Shown here piece by piece: positions 7,647 to 14,299 of a stretch of DNA of 20,155 nucleotides. The translations under genes and the position numbers were made by a program. The stretch covers positions 699-20,853 of the forward strand of contig DFYP01000003.1 in NCBI GenBank assembly GCA_002382645.1, written 5' to 3'. Below the pieces are notes generated by a model. It saw nothing but the letters and a program-made list of their open reading frames with translations, did no database searches and was not told where the DNA came from. Numbering within the stretch: position 1 is the stretch's first letter; each line of letters opens with the position of its first letter. This DNA comes from Desulfovibrio sp. UBA4079. Its GTDB lineage: Bacteria > Desulfobacterota > Desulfovibrionia > Desulfovibrionales > Desulfovibrionaceae.

Positions 7647-7675
7647 AGAATACGGCTTTTGCCTCGGCTTGTCAC
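7647..7675 (-). promoter_or_regulatory. candidate sigma-70-like promoter of the Lon-like protease operon
   Basis: Minus-strand GTGACA (7675-7670) and TATTCT (7652-7647) are separated by exactly 17 bp. The expected start is near 7640, giving a leader of about 40 nt. A run of eight T follows immediately, but I see no strong stem before it, so termination of the upstream activator gene there is doubtful. Confidence 0.4.
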
Positions 7676-7720
7676 TAGGCCCCGCGGGCAATCACTCCGG
7701 CCGGAACCGGAGCGCGAAAG

Positions 7721-7770
7721 TCGCGCAGGGCGCCGTCATCGCGCAGGAAATACGCGTATAATCGCGCAGG
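7721..7770 (-). promoter_or_regulatory. three copies of a TGCGCGA-type motif past the activator gene
   Basis: On the minus strand CCTGCGCGA occurs at 7770-7762, 7747-7739 and 7729-7721. Two copies extend to CCTGCGCGAT, a 10-mer also found on the plus strand at 10244-10253 upstream of the activator. The cluster lies 10 nt past the activator stop codon and about 120-170 nt before the protease start, fitting an upstream activator-binding region. Which protein binds is inference. Confidence 0.45.
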
Positions 7771-7779
7771 GGAAGGGGC

Positions 7780-10236
7780 TTATGCGGGAACGTACCGGGT
7801 TGCGGGACCCTTGCCCTCCTTGCGCAGGAAGCCCCGAGCCACCAGGTCCTGGAGGTCGGCCTGGGCCGTGCGCGGGGCCACGCCCCCGGCCAGGGCCTCG
7901 TAGTCCGCGCGGCTGATCCGGCCGCGTTCGCGGATGCGCGGCAGGGCCGCGCGTTGCCGGGCGTTCAGGGTTTCGCCCGCGGCCTGGGGAGCGGCCGGGC
8001 CCAATCCGGCGGGCCGCTCCCGCCGGAACTCCAGGGGCAGGTCCCCGGGCTGCATTTCAAAGACCAGATCCTCGGCCTGGATGACCTGCTCCTCGGCCAT
8101 GGCCACGGCCCGGGTGATGCAGTTCTTGAGCTCGCGGACATTGCCGGGCCAGGGGGAGTCCTTGAGCTTTTCCAGGGCGCCCCGGGAAAAGCCCAGGCCG
8201 GCCTTGTTCATGGCCGCCGAGGCCTCGTTGAGGAAGTAGTTGGCCAACAGCGGGATGTCGATGGGCCGGTTGCGCAGGGCCGGGGTGTGGATGGTGATGA
8301 CCTTGAGCCGGTAGAGCAGGTCCTCGCGGAACGAGCCGTCGCGCACCGAGCCCTCCAGGTCCGCGTTGGTGGCCGCGATGATCCGGGTGTTGAACGGGAT
8401 CTCCATGTCGCAGCCCAGGGGCTGGATGACCCGCGAGGACAGGGCCCGCAGCAGGGCCAGCTGGACCCGGGGCGAGGCCGTGCCGATCTCGTCCAGGAAC
8501 AGGGTCCCGCCGTCGGCGGCCAGGAACGCGCCCTTGCGGTCGTTCTTGGCCTCGGTGAAGGCCCCCTTCACGTGGCCGAACAGGGTGTCCATGAGCAGGT
8601 TCTCGTCCAGGGAGCCGCAGTTGATGGACACGAACGGACCCGTGCGGCGCATGCTCTGGTGGTGGATGGCGTTGGCCGTGAGCTCCTTGCCCGTGCCGGT
8701 TTCGCCGATCACGAGCACGTCGGCGTCCACGGCCGCGGCCTTGACGATCTGGTTCTTGAGGGCCTTCATGGCCGGGGACAGGCCCAGGATGTCCACGAAC
8801 TTCTCGTGCTCGTCCTCGCCGCGCACGTCGAACTCCAGGGCCACCTTCTCGCGTTGGCGCACGCTCTTGAGGAACTCGTCCTTGAGCCGCAGCTCGTTGT
8901 GCTGGGTCTTCAGGGACATGATCAGCCGGTTCACGGCCAGGCGCAGGTGCGTGGTCTCGCGGTCCGTGTCCGGCAGGCTGATCTCGCGCAGATCGGGCCG
9001 GGCCAGGGAGTCGTCCACGGCCTGGGTCAGTTCGCGCACCGGCTGCATGATTCCGCGGCAGAGCAGGTAGATGACCCCGCTCACCAGGACCATGGCCACG
9101 GCCACCACGGCGAACAGGGCGTTGAACTGGCGGATCTCGGCGCTCAGGATGAGCCGGCTGCGGTCCGCGAAGACGATGCCGCCCAGGATGCGGGCCGGAC
9201 CGCCGGGCCGCTCGGTGAAGCGCACCGGGGCGAAGCCCAGGAAGGTCTGGTCCGCCAGGTCCAGGGTGGGCTCGTAGCGCGAGTCCACGTTGAACAGGCC
9301 GCGTTCGCCCTTCTGCACCGTGGCCACGGCGTCCCAATAGACCGAGTGCTCGGCAAAGGGCCGGAAGGCCTGGTCCAGGCCGAACTTGCCGTGGTCGCCC
9401 TCGAAACCCACCCGGGCGTTGTCCGTGGACAACAGCTTGTCCACGCTCTCCAGGTTTTCGGACTGGAACAGGATCCAGCCGTGCTCGTCGAAGAAGTAGG
9501 CCAGCCGGCGTTCGGAAGTGCGCGGGAAGGCATACAGCGGCGAGGCCGGGGAGGTGATGAGCGAGAGCACGTCGCGCAGGCGGCGGGCGTCCAGGGAGAG
9601 GATGAGCAGGCCGCGGCGGTGGCCGTCCGGGCCGAAGGCCGGGGTGGCCAGGCGCAGGACCACGGTGGTCGGGGCAAAGACCTCCCGGCCGTTGATGCGC
9701 GGGTAGGCCACGGTCATGAACTCGGACAGGGACACGGCCCCGGGCTCCAGGCCCCGGGCCTTTTCGGCGCTGGCCGCCAGGGCCGGCCGGGCGTGCTCGG
9801 CGGCCGCCGGGGGCAGGGCCAGGACCTCGGCGTCGTTGTCCGCGCAGGCGAGCATCTCGTCCCCGCCCTCGGGCAGGAAGGCCAGCTCGCGGTAGCGGCC
9901 GGCCCCGAACTCGCGCTTGGCCAGGAGGAAGCGCTCCAGGGCCGCGGCGTCCAGGGGCCCGCGGGAGAGCACGAGCAGGTCCTCCTTGGCCCGGTTGAGC
10001 ACGGTCTCCATGTTGTGGGCCATGTGCAGGACCTGGATCTTCACGGTCCGTTCCAGGGCCGCGTTGATGTAGTGGGCCGAGACCAGGTTGATGACGTAGC
10101 CGGCCAGGACCAGGAGCAGGATCACGGCCGGAAGCAGGGCGGCCATGAGCTTGCGCTGGATGTGCCAGGTGCGCACCGGGCGCATGTGCAACCAGGTGAG
10201 GCTGCTGCCTGAGGGCAGGGGATCAAAGGGGCACAT
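7780..10236 (-). CDS. membrane-anchored sigma-54-dependent activator with periplasmic sensor
   Basis: An 818-residue one-component regulator. TM1 (about 30-52), a roughly 320-residue periplasmic sensor of probable Cache type, TM2 (about 372-393) and a HAMP segment precede the AAA+ sigma-54 domain (about 481-713). That domain has Walker A GETGTGKE (511-518), a sigma-54 contact loop GAFTEA (558-563, canonical GAFTGA) and Walker B FLDE (580-583). The C-terminus (about 756-816) is a winged helix-turn-helix of DeoR/Fic-associated style (ISRADYEAL, then RTAQADLQDLVARGFL) rather than the usual Fis-type HTH. The ATG at 10236 is chosen because AGGAGG lies 4 nt upstream; the longer in-frame start at 10302 has none. 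There is no receiver domain, so it probably senses its signal directly. It likely activates the divergent exporter operon. Confidence 0.9.
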   Translation of the reverse strand: MCPFDPLPSGSSLTWLHMRPVRTWHIQRKLMAALLPAVILLLVLAGYVINLVSAHYINAALERTVKIQVLHMAHNMETVLNRAKEDLLVLSRGPLDAAALERFLLAKREFGAGRYRELAFLPEGGDEMLACADNDAEVLALPPAAAEHARPALAASAEKARGLEPGAVSLSEFMTVAYPRINGREVFAPTTVVLRLATPAFGPDGHRRGLLILSLDARRLRDVLSLITSPASPLYAFPRTSERRLAYFFDEHGWILFQSENLESVDKLLSTDNARVGFEGDHGKFGLDQAFRPFAEHSVYWDAVATVQKGERGLFNVDSRYEPTLDLADQTFLGFAPVRFTERPGGPARILGGIVFADRSRLILSAEIRQFNALFAVVAVAMVLVSGVIYLLCRGIMQPVRELTQAVDDSLARPDLREISLPDTDRETTHLRLAVNRLIMSLKTQHNELRLKDEFLKSVRQREKVALEFDVRGEDEHEKFVDILGLSPAMKALKNQIVKAAAVDADVLVIGETGTGKELTANAIHHQSMRRTGPFVSINCGSLDENLLMDTLFGHVKGAFTEAKNDRKGAFLAADGGTLFLDEIGTASPRVQLALLRALSSRVIQPLGCDMEIPFNTRIIAATNADLEGSVRDGSFREDLLYRLKVITIHTPALRNRPIDIPLLANYFLNEASAAMNKAGLGFSRGALEKLKDSPWPGNVRELKNCITRAVAMAEEQVIQAEDLVFEMQPGDLPLEFRRERPAGLGPAAPQAAGETLNARQRAALPRIRERGRISRADYEALAGGVAPRTAQADLQDLVARGFLRKEGKGPATRYVPA

Positions 10237-10243
10237 GGGACCT

Positions 10244-10357
10244 CCTGCGCGATAGGCCCTGAGGGGGCGGGCCCCGGGACAGGGCCGTCCCGTTCTGCGC
10301 AATTAACATGCCCGCATATTTCGCGCAAGACACACACAGGGACGGGCGTGCGCGATA
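10244..10357. promoter_or_regulatory. cluster of TGCGCRA motifs in the divergent region (candidate enhancer)
   Basis: Four sites occur here: TGCGCGATA at 10246-10254 (overlapping the activator's ribosome-binding site), TGCGCAAT at 10296-10303, TTCGCGCAA at 10320-10328 (minus-strand TTGCGCGAA) and TGCGCGATA at 10349-10357. The last three lie about 60-120 bp upstream of the sigma-54 promoter, the usual distance for enhancer-binding proteins. The first could mediate autoregulation. Binding by the adjacent activator is inference. Confidence 0.5.
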
Positions 10358-10392
10358 AAAAGCTTGCAAAATCAAAGAACTAGACGTGCAGC

Positions 10393-10408
10393 GCGGTCCG
10401 CGGACCGC
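10393..10408. other. 16-bp perfect palindrome upstream of the sigma-54 promoter
   Basis: GCGGTCCG followed directly by CGGACCGC forms a perfect 16-bp inverted repeat with no loop, ending 9 bp before the -24 element. Zero-loop dyads of this size often bind dimeric regulators. Its sequence is unrelated to the TGCGCGA motif, so it may be a site for a different protein. Confidence 0.5.
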
Positions 10409-10417
10409 TTGTTCCGC

Positions 10418-10435
10418 TTGGCACAAGCCTTGCTA
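10418..10435 (+). promoter_or_regulatory. sigma-54 (RpoN) promoter of the exporter operon
   Basis: TTGGCACAAGCCTTGCTA matches the sigma-54 consensus TGGCAC-N5-TTGCW, with the invariant GG and GC dinucleotides separated by exactly 10 nt. The start site should lie near 10445, giving a leader of about 120 nt before the ATG at 10568. The leader contains a GCCGGC-CTGT-GCCGGC hairpin at 10481-10496. The divergently encoded sigma-54 activator makes the assignment convincing. Confidence 0.85.
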
Positions 10436-10567
10436 AAGAAGAAACGCGCAGGCCGCGGACGCGGTGCGGAAACGCGCGGAGCCGGCCTGTGCCGGCAACG
10501 GCTGGAGGAAGTGGGATACGGACCTGAGAACCTGTTGAGCGGAACCCAAGTTGGAAGGAGGAATGGT

Positions 10568-10861
10568 ATGCGGAAATTGTGGAAGAGCCTGGTTGCCCTG
10601 CCCGCGGCCCTGCTGGCCCTGAGCGGCACGGCCCTGGCTGCTGGCGGAAAGGCCGCGCAGATCGTCATCGTCTCGGACACCCGGGACCTCTCCGGCATCC
10701 TGGCCTGGTGGTCCAACGTCTACAACGAGAGCCATCTCCAGTTCACGATCCTGACCGTCATCCTGATCCCGGTCCTGGGCATGACCCTGGGTCTGCTCAC
10801 GGACCTGGTCATGAAGAACATCGGCATTGACCTGAGCAAGCGCGACGTGGCCGAACACTAA
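10568..10861 (+). CDS. small exported/membrane protein, DVU0150-like
   Basis: A 97-residue protein with an N-terminal signal-like segment ending in GTALAAGGK (cleavage after about residue 24), an extracytoplasmic stretch with conserved-looking Trp-Trp-Ser and Tyr-Asn-Glu-Ser, one transmembrane helix (about 57-78) and a short charged tail. AGGAGG 6 nt upstream fixes the ATG at 10568. From memory it resembles a small family named after Desulfovibrio DVU0150 that accompanies TauE/SafE exporters; this is unverified. It is first in the sigma-54-driven operon, so it may be an accessory subunit of the exporter. Confidence 0.85.
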   Translation: MRKLWKSLVALPAALLALSGTALAAGGKAAQIVIVSDTRDLSGILAWWSNVYNESHLQFTILTVILIPVLGMTLGLLTDLVMKNIGIDLSKRDVAEH

Positions 10862-10915
10862 TCGCGCCCTTGACGAAACAAGCGTGACGGAAACGACGTA
10901 ACGCGGAGGATCATC

Positions 10916-11971
10916 ATGGATTGGATGTATATGCTCATGCCCATCGCGGGCGTGAAAATCTTCTGGCCGGGCCTCGTTATCCTGGGTCTCGGCATGGGCA
11001 TCATCGGTGGCTTCTTCGGCATGGGCGGCGCGTGGATGATCACGCCCGGCCTGAACATCCTGGGCTTCCCCATGGCCTTCGCCGTGGGCACCGACATCGC
11101 CCACATGGCTGGCAAGTCCCTCATCTCCACGCTGCGGCACGGCAAGTTCGGCAACGTGGACTACAAGCTCGGCGTGATCATGCTCGTGGGCACCATCGTG
11201 GGCATGGAGCTGGGCGCCCAGATCCTCATGACCCTGGAGCGCCTCGGCAACATCGACCTCGTGGTGCGCTGGCTCTACGTGGTCCTGCTGCTGTTCATCA
11301 CCTGGATGGTCTTCAGCGACGTGGCCAAGCGCAAGGCCAAGGACCGCGCCGCCCTGGCCGCGGGCAAGGAGATCGACAAGCACGCCACGGGCCTCGAGTG
11401 GCACAAGACCCTGCACAAGATCAAGATCCCGCCCATGGTCCACCTGAACGCCTCGGGCATCTACTGCTCCATGTGGCTGCCCATCTTCATCAGCTTCGCC
11501 ACCGGCTTCCTGGCCGGCATCCTGGGCATCGGCGGCGGCCTCATCCGCATGCCCTCGCTCATCTACCTCATGGGCTGCCCGACCCACGTGGCCGTGGGCA
11601 CGGACCTCTTCGAGGTCATGATCTCCGGCCTGTACGGCGCGGCGACCTTTACCTACAAGGGACGCACCGAGCTCGTGGCCGCCGTGATCATGCTCTGCGG
11701 CGCGGCCATCGGCGCCCAGATCGGCACCGTGGCCACCAAGTACATCAAGGGTTACGGCATCCGCATCGCCTTCGGCTGGGCGGTCATCGGCTGCCTCACC
11801 TCCATCGTGCTCAAGCTGGCCGGAGGTTGGTGGCCCAACCTGAAGGGCGTGCTCAACGACATGGCCACCGTGGTGGTGCTTGGCGTGGTCGTCCTGATGG
11901 CCACCTACATCGCCGTGGGAATGTTCAGGGGCGCAGCCAAGGAAATCGCCGAGAAGAAGGCCCGGGGCTAG
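10916..11971 (+). CDS. sulfite exporter TauE/SafE family permease
   Basis: A 351-residue inner-membrane protein with about 8 hydrophobic helices and the internal duplication typical of TauE/SafE (DUF81). GGFFGMGGAWMITP near 31-44, then FAVGTD, is repeated as AGILGIGGGLIRMP near 200-213, then VAVGTD. A polar cytoplasmic linker of about 50 residues separates the halves. GGAGG lies 6 nt before the ATG. The family exports anions such as sulfite or sulfoacetate, with many members of unknown substrate. In a sulfate reducer sulfite or a related sulfur anion is plausible, but the substrate is inferred only. It is second in the sigma-54-controlled operon. Confidence 0.92.
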   Translation: MDWMYMLMPIAGVKIFWPGLVILGLGMGIIGGFFGMGGAWMITPGLNILGFPMAFAVGTDIAHMAGKSLISTLRHGKFGNVDYKLGVIMLVGTIVGMELGAQILMTLERLGNIDLVVRWLYVVLLLFITWMVFSDVAKRKAKDRAALAAGKEIDKHATGLEWHKTLHKIKIPPMVHLNASGIYCSMWLPIFISFATGFLAGILGIGGGLIRMPSLIYLMGCPTHVAVGTDLFEVMISGLYGAATFTYKGRTELVAAVIMLCGAAIGAQIGTVATKYIKGYGIRIAFGWAVIGCLTSIVLKLAGGWWPNLKGVLNDMATVVVLGVVVLMATYIAVGMFRGAAKEIAEKKARG

Positions 11972-12008
11972 CGCGCGAGCGCTCCGGAACGAAGAAGGAG
12001 AAGAGGAT

Positions 12009-12608
12009 ATGAACATGAAGAGAGCGTTGCTCGCGATCCTGGTCCTGGTGGCCTTTGCCCTGGCCGGTTGCAGCGGTGACTTCGGCAAGGTGCTTCAGGC
12101 CAAGGTCATCAAGTACGACAAAGACAAGAAGACCGTCACCCTGATCCTCGAGAGCGAACACCACTTCGGCACCGAGAACCAGGTCTTCGACAAGCTGCCG
12201 CCCGTGACGTACGCCCTGCCCGCGGACCCCGCCGAGATGGGGCCCGAGCCCAAGGCCGGCATGCGCATGCTCATGGATCCGGAAACCGACAAGATCGTTT
12301 ACTACGACGAGGCCTCCGGAACCATCAAGACCGTGCAGTTCCCGGTCCTGGACAAGCAGAAGGGCGTGGCCAAGGACGATGCGCGGGTCGTGGACAAGAA
12401 GTTCCCGCTCATCGACACGGACAAGAAGAGTCTGACGGTCTACTCCAGCCGCTGGAAGACCCTGGTCACCCTGAGCCTTCCGGATGAGTACATGTCCCTG
12501 CCCGCGGCCACCTGGGACTCGGGCGACATCGTGCGCATCTACTATAAGGAAGAGGGCAAGGCCCTGCGCTTCATGAACGTGAGCAAGACGGACATCTTCA
12601 AGAAGTAA
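12009..12608 (+). CDS. lipoprotein, DUF4881-like
   Basis: A 199-residue protein with a lipoprotein signal peptide whose lipobox LAGC places the lipidated Cys at 21. The mature part is soluble and strand-rich, with many Lys/Asp residues. From memory it corresponds to DUF4881, a family seen in Desulfovibrio lipoproteins; no function is known to me. AAGGAG lies 8 nt before the ATG; a second in-frame ATG two codons on is possible. As the third gene of the exporter operon, the product may sit on the periplasmic side next to the exporter. Confidence 0.85.
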   Translation: MNMKRALLAILVLVAFALAGCSGDFGKVLQAKVIKYDKDKKTVTLILESEHHFGTENQVFDKLPPVTYALPADPAEMGPEPKAGMRMLMDPETDKIVYYDEASGTIKTVQFPVLDKQKGVAKDDARVVDKKFPLIDTDKKSLTVYSSRWKTLVTLSLPDEYMSLPAATWDSGDIVRIYYKEEGKALRFMNVSKTDIFKK

Positions 12609-12616
12609 GCCCTACC

Positions 12617-12680
12617 GGGCCTGGTTCCCAGGCCCTTCGCCCCCACGGGGCCGGCCCGATCCCCCAAGCGGGCCGGCCCC
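12617..12680 (+). other. two GC-rich hairpins within the operon
   Basis: GGGCCTGG (12617-12624) pairs with CCAGGCCC (12628-12635) around a 3-nt loop. A second stem of 12 perfect pairs joins GGGGCCGGCCCG (12647-12658) to CGGGCCGGCCCC (12669-12680). Neither has a T-run, so they look like processing or stability elements, or a partial block, between the lipoprotein gene and the two downstream membrane genes rather than a complete terminator. Confidence 0.6.
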
Positions 12681-12719
12681 AACCGGAGCGAAGAGCCCGA
12701 AACAAAGGATGGAAGCGTC

Positions 12720-12956
12720 ATGGAAGAACACAGCTCCCTCAAGCTGAGTCAGAAGCTCATCGTCATCGCGGCCGATATCCTGGTGCTGGCCGAACTCTGC
12801 TGGGGCATGTACAACGCCTCGCTCAACCCGGGCGAACTCACCTCGAGCTTCATGAAGGCCTTCCTGCCCCTGGCCCTGCCCACCGTGATCGGGGCCATCG
12901 TCGGGATCCGCCTGCTGCGCGACCGCAAGCAGCCCCAGGTCCAGGCCCAGCCGTGA
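12720..12956 (+). CDS. small two-helix membrane protein of unknown function
   Basis: A 78-residue protein with hydrophobic segments at about 12-31 and 46-66 and a charged Arg/Lys-Gln tail. I recognise no family. A weak purine-rich stretch (GGAAG) lies before the ATG. Its stop overlaps the GTG start of the next gene by 4 bp, so the two are translationally coupled and probably act together. It may belong to the exporter operon, but the hairpins upstream could lower its expression. Confidence 0.75.
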   Translation: MEEHSSLKLSQKLIVIAADILVLAELCWGMYNASLNPGELTSSFMKAFLPLALPTVIGAIVGIRLLRDRKQPQVQAQP

Positions 12957-13756
12957 GCGCTGCCGCCCAAACCCTGGGCCTGCGCCGCCAGCTGGGCCGC
13001 GCGGGCGGGATATTCCTCGCCCTGGCCATGCTCCTGCTCCTGGACGGCATGAGCTCGGGCCTGCGCCGCCACCCGGACACCTTCCGCGCCCTGCCGGGCG
13101 AGAGCGTGGGCATCTCGGCCAACGTGCCCATGTTCGTGGACACCCCGGACAAGATCCTGGTCCAGAGCGCGCCCCGGGGCGTGAGCCTGCGCGTGGACCA
13201 GGTCATGCCCGGGTACTGGATGGGCGGCCGGCTGTTCGCCGGGGCCGTGGAGGTGGGGCCCGAGGCCCGGCCCGGGGACCAGCCCCTGGTCCTGAGTTTT
13301 CCCCCGGACGAGACCGGCAAGGTCTACACCCTGTCCTATACCGTGCGGGTCTATGCCGACGCGGCCGCCATGCGCGCGGACTCGCCTTACTATTCCGAGC
13401 GCTGGCTGGGATACGCCCCCTATTCCCTGGCCGGAATCCTGGCCGGGATGGGCCTGGTCTGCCTGGGGCTGGTCTTCCTTCTGTCCCTGCGCCTGGAGGC
13501 CCAGCTGACCGCCGCGGGCATGGCCGAGGTCTACAAGTTCCGGCGCAAGCCCGAGGTCCTGGAGCTGGAATTCGGCCTGGGCGGCCGCCACGGCCTGACC
13601 CCGGGCGACCAGATCCAGGTCCTGGCCGCGAACCTGCTCTGCGTGGGTCCGGCCACGGTCACCGAGGTGCGCGAGGGAGCGGCCACGGCCACGGCCTCGC
13701 CGCTTTTGAACGTGGGCCCGGACAGCTTCGTGCGCCTGGGGCCGTCCGCCTCCTAA
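12953..13756 (+). CDS. membrane protein of unknown function with large periplasmic domain
   Basis: A 267-residue protein starting at GTG, overlapping the previous stop as GTGA. TM1 is at about 17-31 and TM2 at about 156-179. Between them is a roughly 125-residue domain, probably periplasmic, of beta-sandwich character (NVPMFVDTP, then PLVLSFPPDETGKVYTLSY). The cytoplasmic tail (180-267) is strand-rich with GLTPGDQIQVL, reminiscent of small beta-barrel domains. I do not recognise the family. It is the last gene before a double terminator. Confidence 0.78.
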   Translation: MSAAAQTLGLRRQLGRAGGIFLALAMLLLLDGMSSGLRRHPDTFRALPGESVGISANVPMFVDTPDKILVQSAPRGVSLRVDQVMPGYWMGGRLFAGAVEVGPEARPGDQPLVLSFPPDETGKVYTLSYTVRVYADAAAMRADSPYYSERWLGYAPYSLAGILAGMGLVCLGLVFLLSLRLEAQLTAAGMAEVYKFRRKPEVLELEFGLGGRHGLTPGDQIQVLAANLLCVGPATVTEVREGAATATASPLLNVGPDSFVRLGPSAS

Positions 13757-13766
13757 GTCTCCATCA

Positions 13767-13854
13767 CTCCGTCCGGGGGAAGAGGGAGCCCCCGGACGGA
13801 GCGCTTCCATCCGCAAGGCCGGCCGGGCGCCATCCCGGCCGGCCGACTTTTTTT
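13767..13854 (+). terminator. tandem hairpins ending the exporter operon
   Basis: The first stem is 13 perfect pairs, CTCCGTCCGGGGG (13767-13779) with CCCCCGGACGGAG (13789-13801). The second is GGCCGGCCGGG (13817-13827) with CCCGGCCGGCC (13834-13844), followed by GAC and seven T. The second is a standard rho-independent terminator; the first is a strong stem without a T-run. Confidence 0.9.
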
Positions 13855-13938
13855 GGCCCGGGCAGGGCGCCGGGAAAGCGAGGTTTTTTGTCCGCCGTCC
13901 TTGACGGGAAAAGGGACGCTATGATACGTCTCGCCCAC

Positions 13939-13956
13939 TTGTGAACGATTGCACGA
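13939..13956 (+). promoter_or_regulatory. candidate Rex operator upstream of the F0 ATP synthase genes
   Basis: TTGTGAACGATTGCACGA matches the Rex consensus TTGTGAA-N4-TTCACAA at 12 of 14 fixed positions; the left half is perfect and the right half has two mismatches. It overlaps the -35 of the candidate promoter at 13949-13977. The rex gene closes the same cluster, which supports the call. Rex would repress when NADH is low and release when NADH is high. Confidence 0.6.
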
Positions 13957-13977
13957 ACCGTCGCTTTGCGCTATGGT
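13949..13977 (+). promoter_or_regulatory. candidate promoter of the ATP synthase F0 cluster
   Basis: TTGCAC (13949-13954) and TATGGT (13972-13977) are 17 bp apart, giving a start near 13984. A short hairpin with a small bulge (GGTC..CCGC / GCGGGACC) lies at the start of the transcript. This start site excludes the upstream in-frame ATGs at 13949 and 13973 as translation starts. Confidence 0.45.
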
Positions 13978-14026
13978 CCCCCGCAGCGCAGCGGGACCAC
14001 CGGTGCGCGGGGAACGGTGTGATCTT

Positions 14027-14299
14027 TTGAAACTGGATTTCCTGAAGGACGCCGGGGGGCTTTTGTCCACGGCGGGCACGATGGGGCTGCACCTGGTATC
14101 AGGCACCTTCGTCGGGTTCGCCATGGGATGGTTCCTTGACAAGTGGCTGGACACCAGTCCGTGGCTCACGATGGGCTTTCTCGTCCTGGGCATCGTCGCC
14201 GGGTTCATGAACGTGTACCGGGACGCCCAGCAATTGATGAAGGAAGAGCAGCGGGAGCGTGAAAGGGGTGCCAATGCGGGGCATGATCCGAAGCCTTGA
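14027..14299 (+). CDS. AtpI/AtpZ-like small ATP synthase assembly protein
   Basis: A protein of about 90 residues with two transmembrane helices (about 17-38 and 46-63), a Gly-rich first helix (GLHLVSGTFVGFAMGW), the turn FLDKWLDTSPW and a charged C-terminus. This is the pattern of the AtpZ/AtpI-like family (PF09527 type) encoded just before atpI-atpB, thought to aid F0 assembly or Mg2+/Ca2+ handling. The TTG at 14027 is chosen because earlier ATGs fall within the promoter and the family usually begins a few residues before such a motif. The ribosome-binding site is poor, so a GTG at 14003 remains possible. Its end overlaps atpI by 26 bp. Confidence 0.75.
   Translation: MKLDFLKDAGGLLSTAGTMGLHLVSGTFVGFAMGWFLDKWLDTSPWLTMGFLVLGIVAGFMNVYRDAQQLMKEEQRERERGANAGHDPKP

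Noticed and set aside
7670..7705. Sigma-54 promoter before the Lon-like protease
   Set aside because: Only GG-N11-GC arrangements are present; RpoN needs 10 nt between GG and GC, so a sigma-70-type promoter is preferred.
4635..7916. 1093-codon plus-strand open frame opposite the Lon-like protease
   Set aside because: Same composition artefact; the minus-strand frame contains an intact Ser-Lys protease domain.
7954..10212. 752-codon plus-strand open frame opposite the sigma-54 activator
   Set aside because: Antisense shadow with no motif; the minus strand has Walker A, Walker B and HAMP/TM features.
10442..10480. Near-identical AAACGCGC stretches in the exporter-operon leader as a regulatory repeat
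   Set aside because: Two short copies in very GC-rich sequence without symmetry or conserved spacing; not distinguishable from chance.
10433..12088. 551-codon minus-strand open frame opposite the small protein and TauE genes
   Set aside because: His/Asp/Glu-rich antisense shadow; it covers the sigma-54 promoter and several plus-strand ribosome sites.
13901..13925. TTGACG and TATGAT as a promoter for the ATP synthase cluster
   Set aside because: Spacing is only 13 bp; the pair at 13949-13977 has 17 bp and leaves a sensible leader.
13949..14026. Longer N-terminus for the AtpI/AtpZ-like protein from ATG at 13949 or 13973
   Set aside because: No ribosome site, the extension looks non-coding, and it overlaps the likely -35/-10 region.
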